Shown here: in pieces, positions 33,437 to 44,627 of the stretch | How the letters are laid out: each line of letters starts with the position of its first letter | Numbering within the stretch: the stretch's first letter is position 1 | Assembly: GCA_949358305.1 (NCBI GenBank) | Contig: OX442316.1 | Span: forward strand, 7,068,001-7,132,000 | Direction of reading: 5' to 3' | Length of the DNA: 64,000 bases | Source of the DNA: Strigamia acuminata | Taxonomy: Eukaryota; Arthropoda; Chilopoda; Geophilomorpha; Linotaeniidae | Translations under genes and position numbers: made by a program | The notes under the pieces: generated by a model | Databases searched by the model: none | The model's input: the letters and a program-made list of their open reading frames with translations, nothing else | What the model was told of the DNA's origin: nothing

Positions 33437-35005
33437 TCAACGACAATAATATATCCAGAAACACAAATTGAAAAGAAAAAACACTCCTGGAAACACGAAT
33501 CGGGAGATTTGATCAATAGCCTTACATCTTGATTTTTTCGGAAATTTCATTCTTAACTACAAAAATAAACAAAAATAAATTGTAAACTAATGTTAACACG
33601 TAATGCAGTGATCTGGGCATTTAGCTTACACACATTTGTAGTCGAAGGTGTTGAAAATGGAGTCTTAACAGGTGAAATTGCGTTAGAACGATCCAAATGT
33701 TCGAGATATCCAACAAGAGCATACTCAAGAAGAGATATAAATACAATTAGAATGCAACTGAACATCCACACGTCCAAAGCCATTAGAGTGGAAACTGATG
33801 GCAACTCACGTTCCGCAGAACTAAATTGTGTGGCTAAAGTAAGCATTGATGTAAGTCCCAGAGCTACACGAGGAGCTGCGTTTGATGGTTCCAACCAGAA
33901 CGATATCCATGAAATTATAACTATTATAATGCTCGGTATCAATACGAGTAATATTTGTCGAGCGTGACCTCTGGCTAATACAAAGTTATAATAATTACAA
34001 CTGTTGTGGACATCTGAGTCTGTAAATACAAATCAATTTTTTATTTTAAATTTAAATTTGATAACTATAATGATTTACTCACCTACGGATGAAAGACAGT
34101 CTGTGGTCGTCAACTCAAGCAACTCCAATTCGGGAGGAATGTTTATTGTGTTTAAATTTCGATGACCTATTGTATAATTCACCGTAATCGGTTGATTGCT
34201 GACTATAAAAATAATAATGATTACATGCTTTAATCGATATAAAAGTATTAATAACTTACAAGACCTGATTTGCAATCTACAAATCTGCTTGTCGAATGGG
34301 AAACGCGACATTTCAAATCGACATATAAAAGTCTCAACGCGTCGAATCCAAGAATAAGTTTCATTTCTTCTGTGGTTGTAAAAGAGAGTTGCTTTTTTTG
34401 GTTTGTATAAGGTGCTGGAACTGCAGGCTTTGCAGTTTCCAAAATTCAAGAGAGGAAACCACATTTCCAACGCTAAAGAATTTGGGAATACCGTGTATGG
34501 ATTCGTTTCTTTTTTGAGAACTGTCGAGTTCAGTCGAAAATCTCTCCAGCTTATATAGAAAGCTGATTCTATTTGCATATCCTATAAAAAAATCAACTGT
34601 TTAAATACCGTAATTGTTTTAAATTGAATTATTAGTTGTACGCAATTCACCATCATTTTAGGCGACGCTCGAATTATGGTGAGAGGATATATGGCACATG
34701 TCACTTCAGTCAAACCTGTAAATAATTTCATTTATAAATTTAGGTATCCTGATTCAAATGTTTTAATTGAGACTTACCCGTGTTTTCCAAGGTCAATGAT
34801 GGTGCTTGATATTTATTGTAGTGTGCTGGAAGTAGGTTTTCGAACCAATTAGCGGAGGTGGTTTTACTATATTTCACAAGGAAATAAATAAAAAAAAATA
34901 ATGATTATTTGTAAATAAATAATATAAACTACAATAAACATACTGATCTTCTGTTTTCGCCTGACAAATTAATCCGAATATGACGAGTATATGTACGTAA
35001 GACAT
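33437..35005 (-). CDS. Cys-loop ligand-gated ion channel subunit, anion type
   Basis: Complete subunit of a pentameric neurotransmitter-gated channel. Seven exons: 35005-34944, 34866-34778, 34715-34651, 34581-34260, 34202-34083, 34019-33634, 33556-33437; phases agree throughout, giving 387 residues. A signal peptide (MSYVHILVIFGLICQA) precedes the extracellular domain. The Cys-loop is C159 to C173, exactly 13 residues between, with the FPFDKQ core. M1 is about 242-263 (IIIVIISWISFWL). M2 follows (APRVALGLTSMLTLATQ), with no Glu before the Arg, which points to anion selectivity. Then come M3 (DVWMFSCILIVFISLLEY) and M4 (IDQISRFVFPGVFFLFN). The M3-M4 loop is very short. The usual anion PAR triplet reads APR. 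Ligand unknown: GluCl, histamine, pH-gated or GABA-like classes are possible. The last donor is a weak AAT-gtgtgt, chosen because it keeps phase into M4. Confidence 0.9.
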
Positions 35006-36256
35006 TCTTGTATGTGAAGCCAATTTCAGAGTCAAAATTATCCATTGGTATCTCGGATGTGTGTGGTTAGCATTTAGATGTTAGCGAAGATGAACAAAGC
35101 AACATGAATCAATAAACCCGGTTTTAACCTGGTTTGAATTTTATTTTCGTAGTGAATACCTTTCGTGCAGGAATTAAGTTAGAATAACAATAAAATGCTT
35201 TTGACAAGTAATAATTATGTTTGTTGTGCATGCAGTAACAATTCTGAAAATCTACAGTACTAGACATGTAATATTTGCTTCATTTTAGAATAAAAAATAA
35301 AATTAGTAATAAATTTTTTGTAAACAGGGCTTTGACAATAGCCATTGAATAAACAGATTTGGATAAAATTGGCCAATTAAAACTTCAGTCAAAATAAAGT
35401 GGCATTAAAGTTCAGAAAAACAAAACAAAACAAAATTTATTTTACCGGTGTGTTCCTAAATGCTAGTTGCAAAAAAATAAAAAGCAAAATCAACTTATGC
35501 ACAAAATATCGTTTTAAGTAAATTCAATGGAATCTAAAGTTTGAAACTTTAAAAATTTAAATAAAAACGGTTTTGTTGAGTTATCATCAAAAGTAAACAA
35601 AAAATGTAGAATGAATGTATAGCAGCAAAGCTTAAAGGCGGCAAAACTAAGAAATTATTTACGATACAAATTTTCAATACATTTTTCCAATGATTTATTG
35701 ACATTCCTTTCAATATTTGCACAATGGGAAAATTTACTTTTCTTTTCATCAGATTTCTGGAAACACGCAAAGCAATTTCAAACAATTGTTTTCCTGTAAG
35801 GATTATTAATGATTTTTACATAATACGATGTAAAAATATCTTATGCTAATTGATTATGAGTATTGTGTCGGGGCTATCACCTTCTTTCCCTCTAGACTTT
35901 ATGATTATCAAATAAAATTTGAAAAAATTAAAAAACTCGAAATTGTACATCTTCAGGTGGGGATTGATATGCCGTTAATTTAGTGCACACTTTGTAAATT
36001 TGGTTTTATTTTTATAAAGGCTAGTTCACATCAAATATAGTTAAAAACTTACGAGTTTGAAGCAAAGTTAACACACCTAATTAAGGTCATTTTTCCAGAA
36101 TAGATGATAACAATCAACATCTGAGAATATAAAAAAAATGCAATTTAGTTTTAAGGATTAATCATACAATCAGTGAGATACCTGGAACGATAATCCTGGT
36201 GCGAATAAAAGAAGTGGCGAAAGCAAGTTGATTTCATTTTGAGAAAATCCTCTGCA
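35006..36256. other. Intergenic between channel gene and last lipase
   Basis: AT-rich DNA between divergently transcribed genes. It must hold both promoters, but I see no clear TATA or shared box; the gcacttgacctttaa element of the array is not present. No supported exon. Confidence 0.4.
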
Positions 36257-38279
36257 ATGATGATGTATGTTTTTAGAAAAAGTTTAAAATATTTATCCAT
36301 TTTAGGCATCATTTTATTAATTTCAAACGTTATTCTAACATTCTACAAACGAACAGAGAGCGATATTATTAAAGAAGCAACTATGAACATTGTAAGTAGA
36401 TAAAGTTATTTTAATATTTTTCAATTTGTACGAAAAGATAACCTACCGGTAATTAATTTTTTTATGTGAGGCAAACAAAATATTTACATTACTTACCAGT
36501 TACCACGAACTTGAGTAGTTATATAACGCTTCAACTCGGCACATCAGATAAAAGTACGCGTGAGCAGAGAATATACAATTGTGATTAAAAACTTCCTGCG
36601 TCATAAAATAAATATTTTCCTTTGTTTCCTCTTTGTGGAATGAAATATTTACCACAAATTTTGAATGAAACTTCCATTTAACTTACCATTAATTATTAAA
36701 TATTTCTTCAACCACTGTATTTGACAGGTCGATATGATAACTGAAAATGGTTATCCAGGTGAGGCACATTCTGTTAACACTAAGGATGGTTACAAACTAG
36801 TTCTCCACCGCATCCCATTCGGAAAGTACAAGCAACAGAAACCAGGAGTTCCTGTTTTAATAATGCATAGTTTATTTTGTGGATCTTCTTCATGGATAGA
36901 CAACTTAGAAGATAGTTTAGGTAATCATAAAAACAGACATATTCTTAACAAAACATTACCTTAATGCCTTTTTTTAGGATACATATTAGCAGATGAGGGT
37001 TTCGATGTTTGGCTAGGTAACGCCAGAGGAAATGAAGGTACAGAGCATATTTCATATGGAAGAAATGATGACAAGTTTTGGGACTTTAGGTAATTTACAT
37101 CTGAAATAGAGGAAATATAATTATAACGAATTATTTGTTTTATATGTAGTTTTGAAGAAATAGCAGAACAAGATCTCACAGCTCTGATAGATTATGTGAG
37201 AGACGTGACAAAATATGAAAAAATTTTGTACATTGGCGAATCAGTGGGAACCTTAATCGGGTTTACATTATTCTCTTCTCAACCTGAGTATGATAATAAG
37301 GTATTTATGGGTCCAACACTCATTAGACAATATTGTAACACATTACATCATAATTAAAGGTCGCAGGATTTGTTGCCATGTCTCCAATTTTAAATGTAAA
37401 ATATCTGACAAGTTTGACGGCAAAAATTTTAGCTAATAATTTCAATGTTTTTCAAGTAGGTGACTTAAAATACAATTGACGGACTCTGCTCAAGGAAATA
37501 TCGTCACTAATTCTCCCTTTCTTTTCAGTTTATTTCCAATTTATTTCCATTTAGATCTTCGCAGATTAGAATGTACCCGGAACGTTTGAAAACAATAATT
37601 GCTACCTTCTGTACGTACCCATCTATCTCCAATTTCTTTTTCACAATTCTCACAGGATACAATCCAAATCTTTATAATGTTGTAAGTTAACCTCGACTTG
37701 TTGTTTATCAATTATAAATTATTCTTTACTTGTCTTTTCTGAAGTCGAGATTTCCGGTTTATACTTTTCACTGCTCAGAAAGTATGAGTGCGAGAATGTT
37801 ACTTCATGGGCACCAGGTTTAATACAAAATGTCAAAACTAAAAAAATTAAAAAAAAATAAAAATTAATTTTGTTTTTCCAGCTGCAAAGTTCGCAAATTT
37901 TGGCCAAATACGACTATGGGAAGACTATAAATTTACAAAAATATGACAGTGTAAGTATTATAGTTTCACTAAAAATAAAAATAAAAATAATAGGTTTTTT
38001 TGTTTTTGTTTTTTTGAATAGATTTCTCCTCCAATATACAATACAAGTAAAATAACTACCCTTATCGCGCTGATCACAGCTGCGAATGATCCATATGCAA
38101 CACCGATTAATGTTCAACTTACGGCGAGAAATTTAACAAATGTTATTGCCTTTGAAATCGTTCCCGAAGTATTATTCAATCATGTGAATTTTATGTGGGT
38201 TCATCCTTCCAAACCTATCATATATGACAGAACTATAGAGATTTTAAAACAAATGTGGAAAGAAAATGGTCCTGAATAA
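36257..38279 (+). CDS. Acid-lipase family protein, dispersed copy 10
   Basis: Nine exons: 36257-36391, 36728-36920, 36978-37089, 37150-37300, 37360-37455, 37529-37681, 37745-37816, 37882-37950, 38022-38279; 412 residues. The N-terminus is a hydrophobic segment after MMMYVFRKSLK, so it could be a signal anchor rather than a cleaved signal. It has LIMHSLF (HS instead of HG, as in copy 1), the nucleophile elbow GESVGT, and Asp/His in ANDPYATPINV and FNHVNF. The exon layout, including 96-nt exon 5, matches copy 1. This places it in the same older lineage and suggests copies 1 and 10 are the ancestral pair from which the HG/PG array members expanded. Confidence 0.9.
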
Positions 38280-38467
38280 ACTTCACAATTACTAACAAGA
38301 CTGAAGTGAATCACTTACATTTTTAGCTGTATTTTTCATTTCATATATTTGTACGTACAATATGTAATAAAAAGACGTAAAAAATCGACTAACATATTCA
38401 TGAAACGAGTATTTATTTTTATAATGACTGAAATTCTGAATATAAATGGAACACGGTAACATTTTAT

Positions 38468-38915
38468 TTATCCGTATCTATAAACAAGAGGAAACGGCGC
38501 ATTTCCAACGTAATGCGTTGGGGCGACATAGTGCACTGCTGGTACAGAAGCTACGTATGGCTGTGCAGGAGCTACGTATGTCTGAGCAGGAATTTTGTGT
38601 TCAGAAATCTAGAAAAGTAATAATGGAAACGTTTCTCCGAGAAATAGATAACATACGGGTTAAAATACATACCGAATAAGCATAGTTTCCATTGGCGTTG
38701 CTCACAGCTACATGGGCAGTGTCTTTGGCTGGAGTTTTGTACACTGTTGCAGGGGCAGCATAAACTACGGAAGCTAATGGAACTACATTGCCACAAGCGC
38801 ACGCCACCAAAGCCAAAACGACAATCTTTTCAAAACAAAAAAATATATATTTTTAAACAAAAAACAACAATAATAAGATGTATAATTGATTTCGAGTACT
38901 CACCAGTTTGAACAT
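38468..38915 (-). CDS. Small cuticle-type secreted protein
   Basis: Three exons: 38915-38904, 38825-38673, 38608-38468; 101 residues. The first exon encodes only MFKL, the typical tiny signal-peptide exon of arthropod cuticle genes. Exon 2 completes the signal (IVVLALVACACG) and holds VVYAAPATVYKTP and the Tyr-rich NANGNYAYS. Exon 3 has repeated AP-Y-VA motifs (TYVAPAQPYVASVPAV) and ends LVYRYG. Composition and layout fit a structural cuticle protein, though no chitin-binding R&R consensus is visible. A TATAAAAG box lies at 38980-38973, about 60 bp before the ATG. Same strand and same exon pattern as the neighbour at 41125. Confidence 0.85.
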
Positions 38916-38972
38916 GGTTGTTGGTGTTGCTAAAATGCAGAAGCAGGATGTTTGCTGCTGAAAATTTGCTTT

Positions 38973-38980
38973 CTTTTATA
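38973..38980 (-). promoter_or_regulatory. TATA box of the small cuticle gene
   Basis: Reads TATAAAAG on the minus strand, 58 bp before the start codon at 38915. Spacing suits transcription starting near 38950. Confidence 0.7.
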
Positions 38981-39966
38981 CCCTACACCCCTCTTTGTGT
39001 CTGACGTAAATCGAAATTAACAATTTTGATTGGCAAAATCACATTTTGAAGGTCCTTTTTTTCAGCCCATAGGTTTATACCTTTGATTTGCAGCCAATTT
39101 TTATTCCCACGTGTACGCCATGTGAGTCTTTTTTTTTTTAAAAAAAATGCCATGGCAAGGTCACCACTTATGGAGAGAAAGGGCTGATATTTCAAAAAAA
39201 TAAAAAAAATAAAAAAATGTTTAGATGAATTTTCTGAACTTATAAATACAGTTCAGTAAATAAGGAGTGTTTTTATTTTTTTTATTTTTTTTACTTTCTA
39301 ACTTTTGTAATAACTTCTTTGTTTTGGAATATTCGTTTAATGAACGTCCGAAATCGTCTGCAAACTTGAGTAAAAAACCATTTGAATGATAAAATAATAT
39401 TTATGTAACTTATTTTTTCTGCTTTTAATGAAGTAGGGTTGGAAAAGTGCAAATGAGACGCCGTTAGACACTCACGACGGTGTAAGCAGGTCAGGGTCAG
39501 TGTCGATATAAGGGAAGCAATCGCATTCTCTACTCTTAAAAAAGATCTGGCTTGCATTTATACTGCTGTTTACGCGCCATAAAGGGAACTATCTTAAATT
39601 CTGCATATCCTCATCCTGTTTATATAAAACCTAATCAAAATACCAGACTGGTGTTGTATAATTTGAAATTTAAATATTTTAAAAAGCACTTTACTTGGCC
39701 TAATGCGGAAGAAAAGAAAAAATGTCAAAGTAAATTTCGATTTCCTTCAACTTGTTTCAATTCATACCTTCAAGCTACAAGAAGAAACCTCGGCCCAGAC
39801 CAATGCCGACGACCTCCTTTAATAACGGATTCGATTCTTGTCACAACACACCCCGCGCAATAAATAAATAGAAATAGAAAACTTTAGTACAGAATATTAT
39901 TTATTTTTAATTCTTTTCAATAAATAACATCATTGTGGAAATAAATAACGATGCACACTGCAGGTT
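38981..39966. other. Intergenic between the two cuticle genes
   Basis: Upstream of the small cuticle gene and downstream of the large one. T- and A-rich tracts at 39130-39300. Open frames at 39291-39557 (-) and 39552-39863 (+) overlap and show no domain or cuticle-like composition, so I do not call them. Confidence 0.4.
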
Positions 39967-41125
39967 TTACTTTCTATAACCCGAGTTGAATCTTACCAAC
40001 GGCAGAGGAGCACCAACATCCAAATATTTGGAGTGATCCTGGTGTACTAGTGGAGCTGCCTGTAAAAATGGAGTAGCGTGAAGCTTTTGGATAAAACGAG
40101 CAGCTTGAAATATAGGAGCTGCATGTACTTTTTGGATTACTGGAGCTGGATGAAAGACTGGCGCCGCATGTACCCTTTGAACGACCGGTGCTCTATGGAA
40201 GACTGGAGCTGCCTCAACAGCGTGAACTAAAGGTGCCTGGTGGATCTGCTGAACCACTGGAGCCGAGTGAACAACTGCGTGAGCTGCGTGCAGAACTGGA
40301 GCAGGAGCGGCGTGAAGAACCGGAGCAGGAGCTGCGTGAAGAACTGGAGCAGGAGCGGCGTGAAGAACTGGTGCATGAGCGGCGTGAAGAACTGGTGCAG
40401 CATGAAAAACTGGAGCAGGGGCAGCGTGGATAACTGGTGCATCGTATGCTGGAGCAGCATGGACAAACGGTGCGTCGTATGCTGAACCAGCATGGACAAT
40501 CGGTGCGTCGTATGCTGAACCAGCATGGACAATCGGTGCGTCGTACGCTGGAGCAGCGTGGACAATCGGTGCGTCGTACGCTGGAGCAGCGTGGACAATC
40601 GGTGCGTCGTACGCTGGAGCAGCGTGGACTACCGGTGCGTCGTATGCTGGAGCAGAATGAACGACAGGATGTGCAATAGCATGGATTGGTTGATTAGCAA
40701 TGACACGTTGCTGTGTGAAAACTGATGTACCTGGTCCTTCTTCGTGAACCTTTAGAATTAAATATATAGTGATTTAAATGAAAATCATCGAATGAAATGA
40801 AAAATATACGGAGTAGGCGAAATTATCTCCGGCTTTAGCAATGCTGATCGCGGCTCTGTCGGGTACGGGTGCAGGTAAATGATGGACAGCAACTGGAGGA
40901 GGACCGTAAGATGGAGCTGCTAAAAGTTGTGGGGGACCGTAGGATGGAGCTGCTAAAAGTGGAGGGGGACCGTAGGCTGGTGCGGCTAGAGGACCAGGAC
41001 CGTAACCTCCTGCAGTGACCGCAACGATGACACTGACAGCGATGGCCTGAACACGTATTGAAGAAAATTAAATGCGCTGAGAATTCGAGCTTATCGCATT
41101 GACTTACCAGACGAGTGAAAGTCAT
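39967..41125 (-). CDS. Large Ala/Pro/His-rich cuticle protein
   Basis: Three exons: 41125-41108, 41046-40810, 40749-39967; 345 residues. Exon 1 encodes MTFTRL. Exon 2 completes the signal peptide (AIAVSVIVAVTAGGYG), then gives YGPPPLLAAPS-type repeats and ends GDNFAYS, matching the NGNYAYS end of exon 2 in the neighbouring gene. Exon 3 opens VHEEGPGTSVFTQQRV and continues with long tandem repeats: AYDAPIVHAAP near its start, then APVLHAAPAP, then VHAAPVFHPAPVIQK. This is typical extracellular arthropod cuticle sequence. The antisense frames are also open over long stretches because of the repeats and are not genes. A TATTTAAA box lies near 41178-41185. Confidence 0.88.
40260..40660. repeat. 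Coding tandem repeats in the cuticle gene
   Basis: Two internal repeat types on the minus strand. About eight 36-bp units encode AYDAPIVHAAP/G-type blocks (roughly 40660-40440). Units of 30-36 bp encode PAPVLHAA (roughly 40420-40270). Some blocks carry GSAYDAP in place of APAYDAP. Confidence 0.8.
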
Positions 41126-41177
41126 GTTTGTTAGTGTGTGAAGATCTGATCTGAGTTGCAAAGATGCGGTTCTGGAG

Positions 41178-41185
41178 TTTAAATA
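41178..41185 (-). promoter_or_regulatory. TATA-like box of the large cuticle gene
   Basis: Minus-strand TATTTAAA, about 55 bp before the ATG at 41125, with TCAGATC-type initiator-like sequence in between. Confidence 0.5.
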
Positions 41186-42500
41186 GTGACAATTTTGAAG
41201 GCTGGGACCTAAATTTTGTGTGAAACTGATGTAATTTAACCGCCATGGGCTGGGGTGGAGTCATTTAACCCTGACACGACGAAGATAGGAAGAGATATCA
41301 ATTAATAGACTTATGTAGATCGAGAACATAATTTGGATGCAAATAAATGAAAGAAATTAAAATAGGATTTGAGAGTTTCTCACTTTTTTTCTGCAGTTTT
41401 TAAATACCATTAACCCAGAACAAAAATGGTCAAAATTAAAGCAAAATTGTACATTTTTTTCAAACATTAGCCCCATTTTGCAGGAATCTGGCCTGAAACT
41501 GAGATCCTAAATTAAGTTTGTTTATTTATATTCACTACCTGCTTTCGTAAGTAGAATAAATGTCGTTTTTATTCATTTTTTTAATAGGTGCTAAAAACAC
41601 TATATTGTAGCGGAAGTTTAAAGTGATGATACAATTAAAGCAACATTTTTGTGTGCAATATTTAAAACCTGTTAGAAAAAAAGTATAATTTTGCCCTCGT
41701 TTGGTTTATTTTTAGGAGAAAAAAACAATAACAGAGTGTGACTGGAAAGTTGATTTACGAGATTTGAGATAACGATCTAGTTTTGACACATTTACTGATT
41801 GTGATATAATGTCGAAACATTAAACCTTTACATGGTTGCCACACATTACAAGTAAACATACGCTCGATACAGAGTGAATAAAATATAGTTATTGAAGAAA
41901 TATTTAAAAAAAATAGTTTACCTGTCAGTTACTTGGATTAAATTGCCTCCTTTGGAATATAATTATGCAAATTTCGTGGTATAAAAAGCACATTTGAATT
42001 TAATTTCATCTACCCACGCTATAGACATTAAAGCAACTTCATTTTCATATAAAATATCTACAAGAAGAAAAAATGATATATCATGCTGGAATTTAGGGAA
42101 ATGGTATAATTTACTTTTAAGTTAATGATTCAAAAATTCAATTTATATGACAAAATGAGATTACAAGTTGAATCATTGCAGCACATCACGAAATATTTAA
42201 ATAATCCTTGTTTCACAAAAATTTTATAGCTTTTCTAATTTGACCACCATTTTTTCGCATCAGAAATAAAAATAAAATAAAAAACTTTTATGTGACTCTA
42301 CAAAGTGAAAGAATTGATTTTAATTTCCAATTACAATTCACTTTGTGTTATTTTCACCATAGATGGAGTTACCAGATCAAAAAATCTAAAAGATGAATTT
42401 TCTAACCACACTGCCATCTGCCATTTCCTCGCATTATGAAATGACAGACATATAATTCGTATAACCATTAATTTACTGTTTAAAAACACGTTGCTTAACA
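41186..42500. other. Intergenic, AT-rich
   Basis: Between divergent cuticle and SWIM genes. No open frame, repeat or RNA gene that I can support. Confidence 0.4.
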
Positions 42501-44225
42501 ATGGATGACCGCCAACTGACCGTGAGACAAAAATTTGAGCGTCTTTTTAGCAAAGGATACACTGCCGTGAGTGCAATTAAAATGCATAAACACGATCTCC
42601 AAATGATGTACCAGGATGAGGATTACTTTGCTCGTCTCGCAGAATCAAATCATTGTCCATCTTTAAAATGGTGTCGTTCGTAAGTATAAAAAAAATCCTA
42701 ATTAAAATCAAATTTCAAAAAATAATTATTTCATCCATCCAGATTACAAGAAATAGTCCAAGTAATCAATCAAACATCAACTTACGAATCGTTAGCGATC
42801 CGACTCAAACAACTCGTAAAGATATACAACAAAAGATGCGGACAAGTGAGCATCTTAGCCATGATAGTCAACCAGGACGAGTTGAGCATCGCCATTGTTA
42901 CGCCCCTCATGCGACGAAACCATCGTTTAAATCCGCGAGCAGCTGAAGTCGTGTACATTATTTCATCAGAAAAAATGGCGAAAAACCAAACCTACGTATA
43001 CCAAATCTCAACCGAAACCGAAGCGGGTGGGATCCCTTTAGGAATCCTCATCACCTCATCGATTTCAGAGCCTTTATTAAGTCAAGCTTTGAGCCAGTAC
43101 AAGAAATTGATCGGTTGGAGCGGCCATTTCGGCTGTGGCGAACGTGGTCCACTATTGTGGGTGAGCAACGGCTGCCCCGTGTTGGAAAAAGCGTGGAAAC
43201 TTCATTTCCCAGCGTCTTTCCTCATCTTAAGTCCGTGCGAGCTCGTGCGGAGCGCCTGGAAAAAGCTGAAACAAGAAAAGGTGCCGCAACACGAACGACA
43301 CATCTTGATTTCCAACTTGAAAAAGCTCGTTTTAAGCACAAACGAAACCGAACTGAACAACAACATGAGCACAATTAAAAACAACATAACTGTACGAAGG
43401 TACCGATCGTTTATCTCGTACGTAAACGAGTTACTGCCCTTACATCAACACTGGGCGCTGTTCCACAGAGCAGGACTCGTCATGTGTCAGGAACATTTCG
43501 ACGTTTGCCAAGTGTATCTTCGAGCAACGATGGACGTCGTGTTTGACCGACTTAAATACTTGAATGTGGTGCAAATGTGCGCGTTTGTCTTTGATCGACT
43601 TGAAAGTTATTACGAACAACGCTTGATGAATGCTCTGAACGGCGTGAATGGGAGCGATGTGTGGTACCGGTGTATCATTGGCAACAGATCGGTTCAGAAG
43701 GAGGAGATTGTAGTGATGGGAGATGGAGTTTTTTTCATTTGTGGTGACGATGACAATTGGTACGAGGTGGATTCTACGATCGGTACTTGCGAATGCGCCG
43801 ATGGGGTGCGCGGAGTGCCTTGCCAACATCAGTACGAGTTGTTTAAGTGGCACGGGGTGTGTATGTTCGGGAAAACCGAGTTGCGAACTGAACGAGAGAC
43901 TCAGTTGTTGATGCGATTGGCGAATTGTTGCTCACAACGCAGCGAAAGTGAGAGCGTCGTGTCCGAAACTGATTCAGAGGTGCAAGCTGTGTGTAACAGT
44001 GTGCAGAAGTTGACTTTGGAGATTAAACCCGTGGCGAATAATGGTCAGTTGATTGATGAAGTGAAGGAGAAGTTGACGGCGTTTTCGTACGATTTGAAAC
44101 AAATGTGTTGCGATGATCCACAAACGAATCTTCCAGCCGTTTTAGAGTTCCTCAAGAGTTACCAGCAAGCTAAAAAAAATTCCTCGCTGCTCACGGCGCT
44201 TCATACATTCGGAAAGAATGTTTAA
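42501..44225 (+). CDS. SWIM zinc-finger protein, likely domesticated MULE transposase
   Basis: Two exons, 42501-42679 and 42743-44225, join in phase (WCRS|LQEIVQ) to 553 residues. The C-terminal SWIM finger is clear: CECADGVRGVPCQHQ (CxC-x7-CxH pattern with one residue between Cys and His), preceded by WYEVDSTIGT as in Mutator-like transposases. Upstream, the stretch from VYQIST through IPLGILITSS to CPVLEKAWKLHFPAS and ELVRSAWKKL follows the order of a MULE transposase core. The expected second catalytic Asp lies in VSNGCP, and the usual CxxH is SPCELV, so the catalytic set appears lost. There are no terminal repeats nearby and it has an intron, both favouring a host gene. Likely nuclear and DNA- or protein-binding. 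GC content is higher than in the surroundings. Confidence 0.8.
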
Positions 44226-44627
44226 AGACAATCAATTTGTTACATTTCTATTTTTGTCCAATTTTTCTTAATTAGTGATTAAAGTTTAAATTTTTTGTAA
44301 ATTTGTTGTCTCTATTTAGATTGTGTTTACTATTGTATAAGTATTTATTGTAAATTATGTATATTTGTTACAGAGAAAATTTATATTGTCTATCTCGATC
44401 CATTATGTACTTCCAGTCGCAAAAAAATAAACTAAAATAATGAATTTTTTGTCTGAATAAACACTGATTATTTTAAAATGATATTCTATAAACGTATATT
44501 GGGCACGCTCAAGTCACAAGGTTACAAGGTTAGGTCCCCAACTGCTTGCGCCACATAGTGGTGAAGTAAGAAACCTATAAAAGGTTCAGAATGACTGTAC
44601 GGTAATAGAGAATTTAGTCTTTAACAA
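44226..44627. other. 3' flanks of converging genes
   Basis: Downstream of the SWIM gene and of the gustatory receptor. AT-rich with aataaa-type words; no gene is seen. Confidence 0.4.

Noticed and set aside
39291-39863. Opposed overlapping open frames between the cuticle genes
   Set aside because: No start context, domain or splice partners; one is merely antisense context of the other.
40188-40725. Several open frames on + and other frames of - over the cuticle gene
   Set aside because: Shadows of the repeat-rich third exon. Only the frame giving VHAAP repeats continues to a signal peptide through proper splice sites.
43440-43853. Minus-strand open frame antisense to the SWIM gene
   Set aside because: The sense frame has the SWIM finger and a clean splice join; the antisense frame has no motif.
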